A stretch of 64,000 nucleotides of DNA, from positions 62,001-126,000 of the forward strand of contig ONGA01000001.1 in the NCBI GenBank assembly GCA_900317285.1, in the 5' to 3' direction. Position numbers and translations under genes: made by a program. Positions 42,553 to 52,832 of the stretch are shown here, one piece after another; within the stretch, counting starts at the first letter, position 1, and each line of letters opens with the position of its first letter. The notes under the pieces are model-generated. The model was not told the DNA's origin, ran no database searches, and saw only the letters and a program-made list of their open reading frames with translations. The stretch is from an uncultured Bacteroidales bacterium (lineage in GTDB: Bacteria > Bacteroidota > Bacteroidia > Bacteroidales > P3).

Positions 42553-44415
42553 ATGTCGAACAAGTATGCGGATAGAAGTCATGTGGTGAAGATTATCTTC
42601 ATCGTCATCGGAGCCCTATTTATAGGGCGTTTGGCGATATTACAGATATTCAACCCCGAATACAGGGAAAAGGGCACCCAGCAATCGCTGCGTAACATCA
42701 CGCAGTACCCCGCCCGTGGATTCATCTACGACCGCCACGGCAAGCTCCTGGTGCACAACGAAGCGGTGTACGACCTCATGGTCATCCCCCGCATGGTGAA
42801 AAACCTAGACACCAACTACTTCTGCCAGTGCCTCGAAATCACTCGGAGCGATTTCGACGAGCGCATGAACAAGGCCCGCAAGTACTCCCCCTATTCGGCC
42901 TCCATCTTCATAAAACAAATCTCGAAAGAAGATTACGCGAAGTTCGAGAACAAGATGTTCCGTTTCAAGGGCTTCTACATCTCCCAGCGTACCCTTCGCA
43001 TCTACGACCGTCCCATAGCGGCACAGGTGCTCGGCTATGTCGGCGAGGTCAACCAGGCCGACCTCGACCGTGACCCCTACTACAAGCGCGGCGACTACAT
43101 CGGCAAGAGCGGCCTCGAGAAAAGCTACGAGGAGGTGCTCCGCGGCATCAAGGGCAAGAAAATCATGCATGTCGACGTCCACAACCGCGAGATCGGTCCC
43201 TACCAGAACGGCCGCTTCGACTCCGTGCCCGTCGAAGGTTGCAACCTCTACACCACCATCGACGCCGACCTCCAGACCTATGCCGAGGAGTTGATGGCTA
43301 ACAAACGCGGATGCGTCGTCGCCATCGAGCCTTCCACGGGCGAAGTGCTGGCCATGGTCTCCGCTCCCACCTACGACCCCAACCTCCTCGTCGGACGCAT
43401 ACGCGGCAAGAACTACAACATGCTCAACTCCGACATCGCCAAGCCTATGCTCAACCGCGCTCTCCTCGGCCAGTATCCCCCGGGATCCATCTTCAAAATC
43501 GCACAGTCCATGGTGGCGCTCGACCTCGGTGTCATCACCCCGGGCACAGGCTTCGCCTGCGACAAGAGCCTCGTGGGCTGCCACAACCACCCCTCGGCAC
43601 GCACCGTCCAGGAAGCCATCAAGATGAGTTGCAACCCCTACTACTACCAGGTCTACCGCCGCGTCATCCAGCAGGGCAAATACAAGAACATCTACAAGGA
43701 CAGCCAGTACGGCCTCACCGTCTGGCGCAAATACATGCTGCGCTTCGGCTTCGGGCAGAAATTGGATATCGACCTCCCCAAGAGCGGCATCTCCACGGGC
43801 AACATCCCCGACACCGCCTACTACAACCGCTGGTACGGCCGAGAGCGCTGGGCCTTCTCCACCATCTACTCCAACTCCATCGGCCAAGGCGAGGTCACCG
43901 TTGTCCCCATCCAGATGGCGAACCTCGCCGCCATCGTCGCCAACCGCGGCTACTACATCACACCCCACATGGTCCGCTTCTACGGCGACGACTCCGTGCG
44001 CAACGAGGAATACATGAAACGCCACGAGACGGGCGTGAAGAAGGAATACTTTGAAATCGCCGCCAACGGCATGTACGACGTCGTGCATGTGGCGGGCGGC
44101 ACCGCACGTCGCGCACGCGTCGACGGACTCGACATCTGCGGCAAGACCGGCACCGCCGAAAACTACGGCAACGACCACTCCGTCTTCATCTGCTTCGCTC
44201 CCAAGAACAACCCCAAAATCGCCATGGCCGTCTATGTCGAGAACGCCCAGGGCGGCGGCGGCACCTGGGCGGCGCCCATCGCAGGTCTCCTCGTCGAGAA
44301 ATACCTCAACGGAGAGGTCAAGCGCAAAGACGTCGAGAAAATGTACAAGGAAATCAACCCCTGCCAGAAGCTCCCGCTCACTCGCAGGGTGAAAAAAGTC
44401 AAAAAGAGAGGATAG
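42553..44415 (+). CDS. mrdA: Penicillin-binding protein 2 (peptidoglycan transpeptidase)
   Basis: Elongasome transpeptidase. The 620-residue protein has an N-terminal membrane anchor (VKIIFIVIGALFIGRLAILQIF), a pedestal domain, and the penicillin-binding domain with PPGSIFKIAQSM (SxxK), MSCNPYYY (SxN) and CGKTGTAENYG (KTG). Adjacent rodA supplies the polymerase. MreBCD genes are not in the window. Confidence 0.96.
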   Translation: MSNKYADRSHVVKIIFIVIGALFIGRLAILQIFNPEYREKGTQQSLRNITQYPARGFIYDRHGKLLVHNEAVYDLMVIPRMVKNLDTNYFCQCLEITRSDFDERMNKARKYSPYSASIFIKQISKEDYAKFENKMFRFKGFYISQRTLRIYDRPIAAQVLGYVGEVNQADLDRDPYYKRGDYIGKSGLEKSYEEVLRGIKGKKIMHVDVHNREIGPYQNGRFDSVPVEGCNLYTTIDADLQTYAEELMANKRGCVVAIEPSTGEVLAMVSAPTYDPNLLVGRIRGKNYNMLNSDIAKPMLNRALLGQYPPGSIFKIAQSMVALDLGVITPGTGFACDKSLVGCHNHPSARTVQEAIKMSCNPYYYQVYRRVIQQGKYKNIYKDSQYGLTVWRKYMLRFGFGQKLDIDLPKSGISTGNIPDTAYYNRWYGRERWAFSTIYSNSIGQGEVTVVPIQMANLAAIVANRGYYITPHMVRFYGDDSVRNEEYMKRHETGVKKEYFEIAANGMYDVVHVAGGTARRARVDGLDICGKTGTAENYGNDHSVFICFAPKNNPKIAMAVYVENAQGGGGTWAAPIAGLLVEKYLNGEVKRKDVEKMYKEINPCQKLPLTRRVKKVKKRG

Positions 44416-44419
44416 GCGT

Positions 44420-45676
44420 ATGTATCAAGAGAAACTGAAAGTCGACTGGCTCGCCATCGGGCTGTGGTTCGCCCTCATGCTCTTCGGCTGGCTCAACATC
44501 TATGCCGCGGGCTACAGCGCCGAGCACCCCATGCTCTTCGACTTCTCCGTGCAGCATGGCAAACAGCTCATCTGGATGGCAATGGCCATCTTCCTGGCCG
44601 CCGTCATCGTCCTCACCGAGCCGCGCGTCTTCTCCAACACCGCCTACCCCATCTACGGCATCGTCATGGCGCTGCTCGTCGTCACACTCTTCGTGGCGAC
44701 AGTCACCAAGGGCGGCAAGTCGTGGATCGACTTCGGAGCCTTCAAGTTCCAGCCCTCGGAATTCGCCAAATTCGCCACCGCACTCGCCGTGGCGAAATAC
44801 CTGTCGGCCATCAACATCGACATGAAAGACCTCCGCACCAAGATAATGGTGGCGGCAATCATCGCCGTCCCGGCGGCGCTCATCTTCCTCCAGCACGACA
44901 CGGGCTCTGCCCTCGTCTTCATCGGATTCATCCTCCCCCTCTACCGCGAAGGCCTCTCGGGCAACTTCCTCATCATCGGCGTGGCCGCCATCGTCCTCTT
45001 CGTCCTCGCGCTCCTGATCAACAAATACATCCTCATCGGCATCCTCATAGCAGGGGCGCTCTTCTACCTCTTCGTCTGGCTCAACAAACGCTCCATGCGC
45101 GACTACTGGCGCATGGCCGCCGTCGTCGCCTGTTGCGCCATGTTCGTCCTCTCCGTCGACTTCATCTTCAACAACGTCCTCGAACCCCACCAGCGCGGCC
45201 GCATCGACGTCCTCCTCGGCAAAACCGAAGACCTCCAGGGCTCCGGCTACAACGTCAACCAGTCCAAGATAGCCATCGGTTCCGGCTCGTTCTTCGGCAA
45301 GGGATTCCTCAAGGGCACCCTCACCAAGGCCGACTTCGTCCCCGAGCAGGAGACCGACTTCATCTTCTGCACCGTAGGCGAGGAATGGGGCTTCGTCGGC
45401 TCCTCCATCCTCGTGGCGCTCTACGTCCTGCTCCTCATCCACCTCGTCAACATGGCCGAACGACAACGGTCACCCTTCGCGCGCATCTACGGCTACTCCG
45501 TCGCCAGCATACTCTTCATCCACCTCTTCGTCAACGTCGGCATGGTCCTGGGCCTCGTGCCCGTCATCGGCATCCCCCTGCCCTTCTTCTCCTACGGCGG
45601 CTCCTCACTCCTCGCCTTCACCATCCTCCTCTTCATATTCATCAGGCAAGACGCCTCAAAAAACCAATTATTGTAA
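44420..45676 (+). CDS. rodA: Rod shape-determining SEDS peptidoglycan polymerase RodA
   Basis: The 418-residue protein has about ten hydrophobic helices and the SEDS motifs GKSWIDFGAFKFQPSEFAKF, LIFLQHDTGSALVF, PEQETDFIFCTVGEEWGF and GIPLPFFSYGGSSLLAF. It partners with PBP2 in cell-wall elongation. Four bases separate it from mrdA; its stop abuts the clpX start. Confidence 0.95.
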   Translation: MYQEKLKVDWLAIGLWFALMLFGWLNIYAAGYSAEHPMLFDFSVQHGKQLIWMAMAIFLAAVIVLTEPRVFSNTAYPIYGIVMALLVVTLFVATVTKGGKSWIDFGAFKFQPSEFAKFATALAVAKYLSAINIDMKDLRTKIMVAAIIAVPAALIFLQHDTGSALVFIGFILPLYREGLSGNFLIIGVAAIVLFVLALLINKYILIGILIAGALFYLFVWLNKRSMRDYWRMAAVVACCAMFVLSVDFIFNNVLEPHQRGRIDVLLGKTEDLQGSGYNVNQSKIAIGSGSFFGKGFLKGTLTKADFVPEQETDFIFCTVGEEWGFVGSSILVALYVLLLIHLVNMAERQRSPFARIYGYSVASILFIHLFVNVGMVLGLVPVIGIPLPFFSYGGSSLLAFTILLFIFIRQDASKNQLL

Positions 45677-46894
45677 ATGTCCAAGAAAACACCCAACGAA
45701 GAACACTGCTCCTTCTGCGGACGCCCCGCCTCGCAGACCGGAATGCTCCTCAGCGGCCTCAACGGCTACATCTGCCGCGACTGCGCCGACCAGGCCGGGA
45801 AAATATTCAAAGAACAAAGCCAGCAGACCCGCAACCCCAAATTCGAAATCCAGGCTGCCGACATCCCCGCACCCAAGGAAATCAAGGACTTCCTCGACCA
45901 ATACGTCATCGGCCAGGATGCCGCCAAGCGTGTGCTCTCCGTGGCCGTCTACAACCACTACAAACGACTGAAATACAACCAGGATCACGACGATAAGAAC
46001 GACGTCGAAATCGAAAAATCCAACATCATACTCGTCGGCGAGACAGGCACCGGCAAAACCCTCCTCGCACGCACCATCGCCCGACTCCTCAAAGTGCCCT
46101 TCTGCATCGCCGATGCCACCACACTCACCGAAGCAGGCTACGTCGGCGACGACGTCGAAAACGTCCTCGTCCGCCTCCTCCAGGCTGCCGACTACGACGT
46201 CGCTGCCTGCGAGCGCGGCATCGTCTTCATCGACGAAATCGACAAAATAGCACGCAAAAGCGAAAACACCTCCATCACGCGCGACGTCAGCGGCGAAGGC
46301 GTACAGCAGGCACTCCTCAAACTCCTCGAGGGAGCCCTCGTCTCCGTCCCCCCCGAGGGCGGCCGCAAACACCCCGAGCAAAAACTCATCACCATCAACA
46401 CCCGCAACATACTCTTCATCTGCGGCGGCGCCTTCGAGGGCATCGAACGCACCATCGCCTCGCGCCTCAACTCCAACGTCATAGGTTTCAAAGGCGACGA
46501 GACACGCGCCGAACTCGACCGCGACAACATGCTCCAGTACGTCCAGCCCATGGACATCAAGAAATTCGGCCTCATTCCCGAACTCGTCGGCCGCTTCCCC
46601 GTCCTCACGGCACTCCAGCCCCTCGACCGCGACGCACTCCGCCGCATCCTCACCGAACCCAAAAACGCGCTCGTCAAACAATACAAGGAACTCTTCCGCA
46701 TGGACGACGTCAACCTCGAGATAGCACCCGAAACACTCGACCTCATCGTCGACCGTGCCGTCAAATACCACCTCGGCGCCCGCGGCCTACGCTCCATCAT
46801 GGAAGGCATCATGACCGACATCATGTTCGACCTCCCCCAGCAGCCCAAAGGCTCCACCTTCACCCTCACACCCGACTTCGCGCGCGACAAATAG
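45677..46894 (+). CDS. clpX: ATP-dependent Clp protease unfoldase ClpX
   Basis: Unfoldase of the ClpXP protease. The 405-residue protein has the N-terminal C4 zinc finger ([16 protein letters not shown], then ICRDCADQ), Walker [12 protein letters not shown], Walker [10 protein letters not shown], and the pore-region [30 protein letters not shown]. The ClpP-binding IGF-like loop region lies near [12 protein letters not shown]. It abuts the rodA stop with no gap, an uncommon neighbour for clpX. clpP is not in the window. Confidence 0.96.
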   Translation: MSKKTPNEEHCSFCGRPASQTGMLLSGLNGYICRDCADQAGKIFKEQSQQTRNPKFEIQAADIPAPKEIKDFLDQYVIGQDAAKRVLSVAVYNHYKRLKYNQDHDDKNDVEIEKSNIILVGETGTGKTLLARTIARLLKVPFCIADATTLTEAGYVGDDVENVLVRLLQAADYDVAACERGIVFIDEIDKIARKSENTSITRDVSGEGVQQALLKLLEGALVSVPPEGGRKHPEQKLITINTRNILFICGGAFEGIERTIASRLNSNVIGFKGDETRAELDRDNMLQYVQPMDIKKFGLIPELVGRFPVLTALQPLDRDALRRILTEPKNALVKQYKELFRMDDVNLEIAPETLDLIVDRAVKYHLGARGLRSIMEGIMTDIMFDLPQQPKGSTFTLTPDFARDK

Positions 46895-46904
46895 CGTCCA
46901 CTTT

Positions 46905-47010
46905 TGCATAGGTGAAACTAAGGTACGACATAGGAGCGACATACTATCATCCATAGACCTACCATAGAGTTACAATAGAGGTACCATAGACCTAGCATAG
47001 ACCTACTGAA
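46905..47010. repeat. CATAGA/CATAGG words after clpX, possible copy C of the intergenic family
   Basis: The gap downstream of clpX has ten ATAG-containing units, such as CATAGACCTA (three times) and ACGACATAGGAG. They resemble the copy A and B words. The remainder up to 47270 is AT-rich with a -7-like TATATTTG at 47197-47204 and no gene I can support. Confidence 0.6.
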
Positions 47011-47270
47011 CATAGTTTCCTGTGAATTAAAGTAGTGTATTGTTTTGAAAATCAATGCCTGTAATAATCATCTATCTGATAATCAGACTCTATTTTGATT
47101 TTCGAAAGGATTCTTCATCCCGTTTTGCACTTGCAAAGATACAAATAAAATTCCATCCGCAAACAAAAAAAATTATTAAAACCTCGAGAAAAAACATATA
47201 TTTGCATATACAAAATCGCAAAGGAATTTTATACAGGCAACTGATGCTTAATTGTTTATCAAAAAAAACT

Positions 47271-47952
47271 ATGAAAAAAAATCTAAAAATTTTATCTGTT
47301 TTTTTGGCGGAGGTATTGACATATCTTGGCTTTGGTATTACAGATGCTTCCGCACAGGAGTTCATCTTGGAACCTTGGACAATCAAAGACCATTACTCCT
47401 TAGTCCGTGAAATTTGCTCAAACGACTGGTTGGTCTACAGCAATTATTGCAACTCTTCCATTTTTGCAAAGGTTAATAATAATAGTATCATCGATGGAAT
47501 CTATCATGACCCGATTTACGCCATACATGATTTCGAGATAATAGAGGTGCCGGAAGGAGAAATGGGCAAGACCGTCTTCTATTGCGGAGATTGGCAATGA
47601 GTATGGATGCAGTTATATTTACACAATAACCTCAAGCCTTTCAGTTTTTGGCAGAATGTATAAAACGGACATACTGAACTCGATGGATTATCTCAAACTT
47701 TCTCCGGGATGTATAATCGCGTCAGGTCATCCGTTTGAGACCCCAACAGTATCGCAGGTCCTGCGCCTTTACCACTACGAGCCAATGATATACGGCAATT
47801 GCTCTGAACCAATCATCCCCTCACACTATTCCAAAGCGCCCAATTTGCTATCCTTGGATAACCTTCCTCAAAGAGAAAATATAGTCTACCCTCAAGAGAT
47901 TGAGTGGAAAAAATACTCCTGGACGAAGCGATATTTATGCGGAGAATTATGA
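47271..47952 (+). pseudogene. Frameshifted gene for a small exported protein
   Basis: The first part (47271-47600, MKKNLKILSVFLAEVLTYLG with signal peptide, ending MGKTVFYCGDWQ) stops at TGA. In the next frame, sequence continues without a stop through EIGNEYGCSYIYTITSSLSVFG and on to 47952 (SPGCIIASGHPFETPTV...YLCGEL). A one-base shift near 47585 would give one reading frame of about 227 residues. Whether it is a real pseudogene or an assembly error needs reads. The family is not recognised. The stop overlaps the next gene's start (ATGA). Confidence 0.65.
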
Positions 47953-48938
47953 AAAAAACGCTCTTTTTAGCAATCTTTTTTGTTATGGTTTATCCGGCTG
48001 TGGCACAGCTCGATACTATCGACCGTCCCGTATCGTACTGGTACACCGACTTCTGGCCTTTTGAGACCAGGGGCGAAGACCCCAATGCCGCTTTTCACCT
48101 GGCGTGGCGTGCAGCACCGTATTGCGACATGCCAAAAGGCTTCTATACCGACACTGCACTGACCATCTATGGTGTCGCCGCAGGATTTGTGCCGTACACA
48201 GAGCCTTATGGAGCAGTAACGGACATTATTGACACATCCTACAGTGATTGCGAAAGATATCTATATGTCTACCGAAGAGTCGCTGACGTAATCTATCCCG
48301 AAAGATCTGCTCTTTGCAATATTTTCTATATGCGCCCTTCCTACGTTTTGTTTCTCTATAACAGCAGTGACAATGATGACTATCTCAGCCATTTTTATAT
48401 TGTCAAATCCACAAGGATGTGGGAGGTTTATTTCGACGAGCCGATAGTGGTTAATGACACTTTCTATTTGGGTGTGTCGCAACCAAGGTCTTCCAGCCAT
48501 CCGTTTCTTGTCCCAACGCTATACACCGCTTATCCCGGCTATTTATCCTGGCCACAGAGTCATGACCTTTTCCCTACTGTCGTCGACCAAATAGAAAGAG
48601 AATGCTCCGGATGGGGGCCCCTCAACGACTACGAACGGGGAATCCTCATGCTCTTTCCCATTATTACTCCTAAAGGCAGCGTCGGCATTGAGAAGACCCG
48701 AGAGCCAGACATCGACATCTCTCCGAACCCGGCATCATCGCGGACAAAAATACTCTCTTTCGGCTCCCGCATCTTTTCCGTCGAAGCCTACCGTGCAAAT
48801 GGTCAGCACGTTGGCTCTTTCTCTGCAAACGGCAACACGGCGGTGCTGGATGTCACCGGCTGGACAGCGGGGCTCTACGTTTTGCGCATCATCACCAGCG
48901 ATGGCACAACCACCAGGAAACTCATCAGAACCCCCTGA
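47949..48938 (+). CDS. Secreted protein with T9SS type A sorting domain
   Basis: The 329-residue protein has a signal peptide (MKKTLFLAIFFVMVYPAVAQ). It ends with a T9SS type A sorting domain: IDISPNPASSRTKILSFG, VEAYRANGQHVGSFS, AGLYVLRIITSDGTTTRKLI. The middle has no catalytic motif I recognise; it contains several Cys and Tyr-rich beta segments. It is translationally coupled to the frameshifted upstream gene. Confidence 0.82.
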   Translation: MKKTLFLAIFFVMVYPAVAQLDTIDRPVSYWYTDFWPFETRGEDPNAAFHLAWRAAPYCDMPKGFYTDTALTIYGVAAGFVPYTEPYGAVTDIIDTSYSDCERYLYVYRRVADVIYPERSALCNIFYMRPSYVLFLYNSSDNDDYLSHFYIVKSTRMWEVYFDEPIVVNDTFYLGVSQPRSSSHPFLVPTLYTAYPGYLSWPQSHDLFPTVVDQIERECSGWGPLNDYERGILMLFPIITPKGSVGIEKTREPDIDISPNPASSRTKILSFGSRIFSVEAYRANGQHVGSFSANGNTAVLDVTGWTAGLYVLRIITSDGTTTRKLIRTP

Positions 48939-48994
48939 ACACTAAACAAATCCTCCCCTTCAGCAGTCATACCCTCCAAAAAAATCGGAACTAA

Positions 48995-49026
48995 TTTTGC
49001 CATTCCGAAAAAAAGTTGTAATTTAG
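48995..49026 (+). promoter_or_regulatory. Promoter of the PorE-like gene
   Basis: TTTTG at 48995-48999, then 19 bases, then TAATTTAG (49019-49026). The -7 has one mismatch to TAnnTTTG. The leader is about 95 bases. Confidence 0.6.
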
Positions 49027-49120
49027 CAATTTGAATTAACGCATTAAACGAACCTTAAAGTTCTTTTAATGAGTTGATTGTGATATATATAACAGATAAT
49101 AAAGAAAATAATATTTATAT

Positions 49121-51877
49121 ATGAAAACGCTGAAAAAAGGTCTGCTGATTCTCTTCGCCGCACTGTTTGCAGGCGCCGGCGCCTACGCACAGGTCGCCAA
49201 GAAAGCCGACAATCTTTTCGACCAGTACCGCTACATCGAAGCCTGCAAGGAATACGAGGCTGCCTACGAGAAAGTCAAGGACAACAAGGCCGAGAAGAAC
49301 CGCATCTACTTCCAGATTGCCGAGTGCTACCGCCTCACCTACAACTACCCCCGCGCCGAACGCATCTACAAGCGCCTCGCCGACGAGGAATACTACAACA
49401 GCGAGCGCAAGCTCTACTTCAACCTCGCCGAAATGTGCCGCTTCGAGGAAAAGTTCGACGAAGCCGACATCTACTACCAGAAATACCTCGACATGGAGCC
49501 CAACGACTCCTACGCCGCCAAGCGTAAAGCCTCCCTCGTCTACGTCAACCAGCTCGCCAACAACCGCACACGCCACGAAATCACCAAGCTCAGCGACTGG
49601 TGCACCGACTACAACGACTTCGCACCCCGCTTCCTCGGCGACGACACCACCAAAATAGTCTTCACCTCCTCGCGCTTCGCCGAAGGCGAGGCCCAGAATA
49701 AGGACCCCTGGACCGACCAGGCCTTCTCCGACATCTACTACGTCTTCAAGGACCGCAACGGCCAGTGGAACTCCACTCCCGAACCCTGGGACAAGAGCGG
49801 CAAAATCAACTCCGCCGTGAACGAGGGCGAACCCTCCTTCACCCCCGACGGCAACACCGTCTACTTCTCCCGCTGCGACATCCGCGAAAACGAGTCGCTC
49901 CTCTGCCGCATCTACTCCTCCACCAAGGCTCCCGAGTCACTGGACAAGAAAAAAGCTTCAAAATCCGGACCCAAGAAGGGTGCCAAGAAAACCCCCAACA
50001 AAAAGGGTTCCAAAAACGCCAAGGGCAAACAGAATAACGAGCCCGAGGCTCCCGCCACGGAAGCCAAGCCCGGCGAGTGGTCCGAGCCCGTCTATGTGCA
50101 CCTCGGCGACACCGCCTACAGCTACCTCTACCCTGCCATCAGCTCCGACGGCCTGACCCTCTACTTCACCTCCGACATGCCCGGCGGATTCGGCGAATAC
50201 GACATCTGGCGCGCCACCCGCAAGTCCACTGCCGACGACTTCGGCCGTCCCGTCAACCTCACCTCCATCGTCAATACCCCCGGCAAGGAGGTCATGCCTG
50301 TGCTCCGCAACGACTCCCTCCTCTACTTCTCCTCCGACGGTCATCCCGGCGTCGGCGGTCAGGACCTCTTCAGCACCAAACTCAACCCCAACGGCAGATG
50401 GTCCGTCCCCCAGAACCTCGGCATCCCCATCAACTCCTCCTACGACGAGATGTCCATCGTCTTCTATCCGAACGACCGGAAAGACAACATCGTCGAGCGC
50501 GGATTCTTCTCTTCCAACCGCCCCTACAATGACCCACATAGCCGCGCCGCCAAGAACGACAACCGCAGCACCCAGGCGCCCCCCATCAACGACAACCTCT
50601 TCTACTTCGAACTCCAGGGTCTGAACTACGCCATCCAGGGCACCGTGCGCGACGAGAAGTCCATGCAGCTCATCAAGGACGCCCGCCTCAAACTCGTGGG
50701 CTCCGACGGCACCGAGGCTGAGACACGCACCGACAAGAAAGGATTCTACAAGTTCGACAGCACCATCATCCGCCGCGATGTGGTCTACAAGATGTACCTC
50801 TCCAAGACCGGCTACTACAGCACCGAAGGTTCCGAGAGCACCCGTGGCTACAACACCAACAAGACCCTCGTCCACGACTTCCGCATGGAGCCCGTGCCGC
50901 GCCGTCCCATCGTGCTGCCGCAAATACGTTTCGACCTCGCCAAGACCGACCTCAAGTCGGAGTTCATGGATTCCCTCATGGACCTCTATCTCATCATGGA
51001 GAACAACCCCAACATCGTGGTCGAGATCCGTTCCCATACCGACTGCCAACCCTATGTGGGCTTGACCAACGACACCCTCTCGCAGCGCCGTGCACAAAGC
51101 GTGGTGGACTACCTGGTGAGCCGCGGCATCGAACGCGAACGCCTGGTGGCTAAAGGCTACGCCGAGCGCGTGCCGCGCGTCCTTGAGAAGGACATGATTG
51201 TCAACTACAACGGTCAGAAATACGAGTTCTCCGCCGGTTCCGTCATGGAATGCGACTATATCGCCACCCTCAGCGGCGACCGCCAGCAGGCGGCACACTC
51301 CCTCAACCGCCGCATCGAGTTCCTCGTCCTCCGCGAGGACTATGTGCCGCGCCGCATGGTGGAGAATATGTCCTCGGAGACTCCCGTGGCGAAAGTGGAT
51401 GAGAACGGCAAGGTCATCAACCTCGTCAACCGTGACGTCAACGATGACATCAAAGAGACCAAGCCCGCCATCATCCACGATGAGAGCACCATCCCCGTGG
51501 TCATGCTCAACTCCACCCGCGGCGAGATGAACTGCATCGCCAACGGATTCCAGATTCCCATGCTCATCGACGAGCGCTACGCCGAGCCTATCGCCATCTC
51601 CTGGGAGGAGGCGATGAACCTGCTCTACCAGCAGCGCATCACCAAAGAGGACTTCCCCCTGCGCGACCAGTCGTTCGACGCTGAAGGCAATATCGTCGAC
51701 CGCACCACCATCGTGTTCAAGCACATGCAAATCGGTGAGCAACGCCGCGAGAACGTCGAAGTGGTGGTGGTGAAAGGCATCGACTACAAGTTCATCATCA
51801 ACCGCACCGGACTGCTGCAGTTCGGCAAATACGAGTTCGACAAGCAGCGCTCCCGCCTCATCTTCCTGGATGAATAA
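49121..51877 (+). CDS. PorE-like TPR / beta-propeller / regulatory / OmpA protein
   Basis: 918 residues. Signal peptide (LLILFAALFAGAGAYA), TPR motifs (residues 25-135), a PD40/WD40-like propeller (about 165-530, for example FTPDGNTVYFSRCD, ISSDGLTLYFTSDMPGGFGEYDIW), a carboxypeptidase-regulatory domain (about 545-600), an OmpA-type peptidoglycan-binding domain (about 610-700, VEIRSHTDCQPYVG, NDTLSQRRAQSVVDYL), and then about 200 further residues that I do not recognise. The domain order matches PorE, the T9SS cell-wall anchor of Porphyromonas. A Lys/Pro-rich insert (about 275-310) interrupts the propeller. The long C-terminal extension is unlike PorE. It overlaps miaA by eight bases. Confidence 0.75.
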   Translation: MKTLKKGLLILFAALFAGAGAYAQVAKKADNLFDQYRYIEACKEYEAAYEKVKDNKAEKNRIYFQIAECYRLTYNYPRAERIYKRLADEEYYNSERKLYFNLAEMCRFEEKFDEADIYYQKYLDMEPNDSYAAKRKASLVYVNQLANNRTRHEITKLSDWCTDYNDFAPRFLGDDTTKIVFTSSRFAEGEAQNKDPWTDQAFSDIYYVFKDRNGQWNSTPEPWDKSGKINSAVNEGEPSFTPDGNTVYFSRCDIRENESLLCRIYSSTKAPESLDKKKASKSGPKKGAKKTPNKKGSKNAKGKQNNEPEAPATEAKPGEWSEPVYVHLGDTAYSYLYPAISSDGLTLYFTSDMPGGFGEYDIWRATRKSTADDFGRPVNLTSIVNTPGKEVMPVLRNDSLLYFSSDGHPGVGGQDLFSTKLNPNGRWSVPQNLGIPINSSYDEMSIVFYPNDRKDNIVERGFFSSNRPYNDPHSRAAKNDNRSTQAPPINDNLFYFELQGLNYAIQGTVRDEKSMQLIKDARLKLVGSDGTEAETRTDKKGFYKFDSTIIRRDVVYKMYLSKTGYYSTEGSESTRGYNTNKTLVHDFRMEPVPRRPIVLPQIRFDLAKTDLKSEFMDSLMDLYLIMENNPNIVVEIRSHTDCQPYVGLTNDTLSQRRAQSVVDYLVSRGIERERLVAKGYAERVPRVLEKDMIVNYNGQKYEFSAGSVMECDYIATLSGDRQQAAHSLNRRIEFLVLREDYVPRRMVENMSSETPVAKVDENGKVINLVNRDVNDDIKETKPAIIHDESTIPVVMLNSTRGEMNCIANGFQIPMLIDERYAEPIAISWEEAMNLLYQQRITKEDFPLRDQSFDAEGNIVDRTTIVFKHMQIGEQRRENVEVVVVKGIDYKFIINRTGLLQFGKYEFDKQRSRLIFLDE

Positions 51878-52778
51878 ACTCATCACGATCCTCGGTCCCA
51901 CGGCGACAGGCAAGACCGCCCTGGCGGCCGAGGTCGCCTACCGCATCGGCGGCGAGATTATCAGCGCCGATTCGCGGCAGGTGTTTCGTGGCATGGACCT
52001 CGGCACGGGCAAGGACCTCGCCGACTACCACCTCCACGGCACCGACATCCCCTACCACCTTATCGACATCTGCGACCCGGCGGAAGAGTACAACGCCTAC
52101 CGCTTTCTGAATGATTTCAAGACCGCCTACGAGGGCATCACCGCCCGCGGGCGGCAGCCCATCATGTGTGGCGGGACAGGCCTGTATGTCGACGCCGTCG
52201 TGCGCGGATACCGCCTCGCCGACGCCCCCATTGACCCTGACTACCGCCGCAGCCTCGAGCCCTACTCCGACGAGGAACTCACAGCGCGCCTTGCATCCTA
52301 CGTCAAGCTGCACAACCACACCGATACCGAGACGCGGGAGCGTCTTGTCCGCGCACTCGAGATCCAGGAGTTCGCCGACCGCCATCCCGAGGCGTACACC
52401 CACCTGCCCGAGATGCAGCACTGCGTTTTCGGCATCAGCTTCCCGCGGCAGGTGATTATCGACCGCATCGGCAGCCGCCTGCAGCAACGCCTCGACGAGG
52501 GAATGACTGAGGAGGTGCAACGCCTGATAGACAGCGGCGTCAGCCCCGAGCGCCTAATGCGCTTCGGTCTGGAGTACCGGCATGTGACGCGCTTCCTTCT
52601 AGGCCAGTGCACCCGCGAGGAGCTTTTCCGCGACCTTTTCACCGATATACGCCGCTTCGCCAAACGCCAGATGACATGGTTCCGCCGCATGGAGCGCAAC
52701 GGCGTGAGGATACAATGGATCGACGGCGCCCTGCCGTTGGACGGGAAAGCGGAGTTCATCCTCACCCACCTACAGTAA
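51870..52778 (+). CDS. miaA: tRNA dimethylallyltransferase MiaA
   Basis: MiaA adds the isopentenyl group to A37 of tRNAs reading UNN codons. The 302-residue protein has the P-loop GPTATGKTALA, SADSRQVFRGMDLGTGK, GGTGLYVDAVVRGY and RFAKRQMTWFRR. The start overlaps the upstream gene by eight bases. A terminator follows six bases after the stop. Confidence 0.96.
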   Translation: MNKLITILGPTATGKTALAAEVAYRIGGEIISADSRQVFRGMDLGTGKDLADYHLHGTDIPYHLIDICDPAEEYNAYRFLNDFKTAYEGITARGRQPIMCGGTGLYVDAVVRGYRLADAPIDPDYRRSLEPYSDEELTARLASYVKLHNHTDTETRERLVRALEIQEFADRHPEAYTHLPEMQHCVFGISFPRQVIIDRIGSRLQQRLDEGMTEEVQRLIDSGVSPERLMRFGLEYRHVTRFLLGQCTREELFRDLFTDIRRFAKRQMTWFRRMERNGVRIQWIDGALPLDGKAEFILTHLQ

Positions 52779-52783
52779 AAGAA

Positions 52784-52807
52784 AAAGCCGGTCGAATGAC
52801 CGGCTTT
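52784..52807. terminator. Bidirectional hairpin terminator between miaA and rpsT
   Basis: AAAGCCGGTC and GACCGGCTTT form a 10-bp stem with loop GAAT. It is flanked by A and T runs on either side. Confidence 0.85.
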
Positions 52808-52832
52808 GAATTTTCAGGATTCGTTGTGCGAA

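Noticed and set aside
49958-51913. A 651-codon minus-strand frame over the PorE-like gene
   Set aside because: Antisense of a gene with clear TPR, propeller and OmpA motifs.
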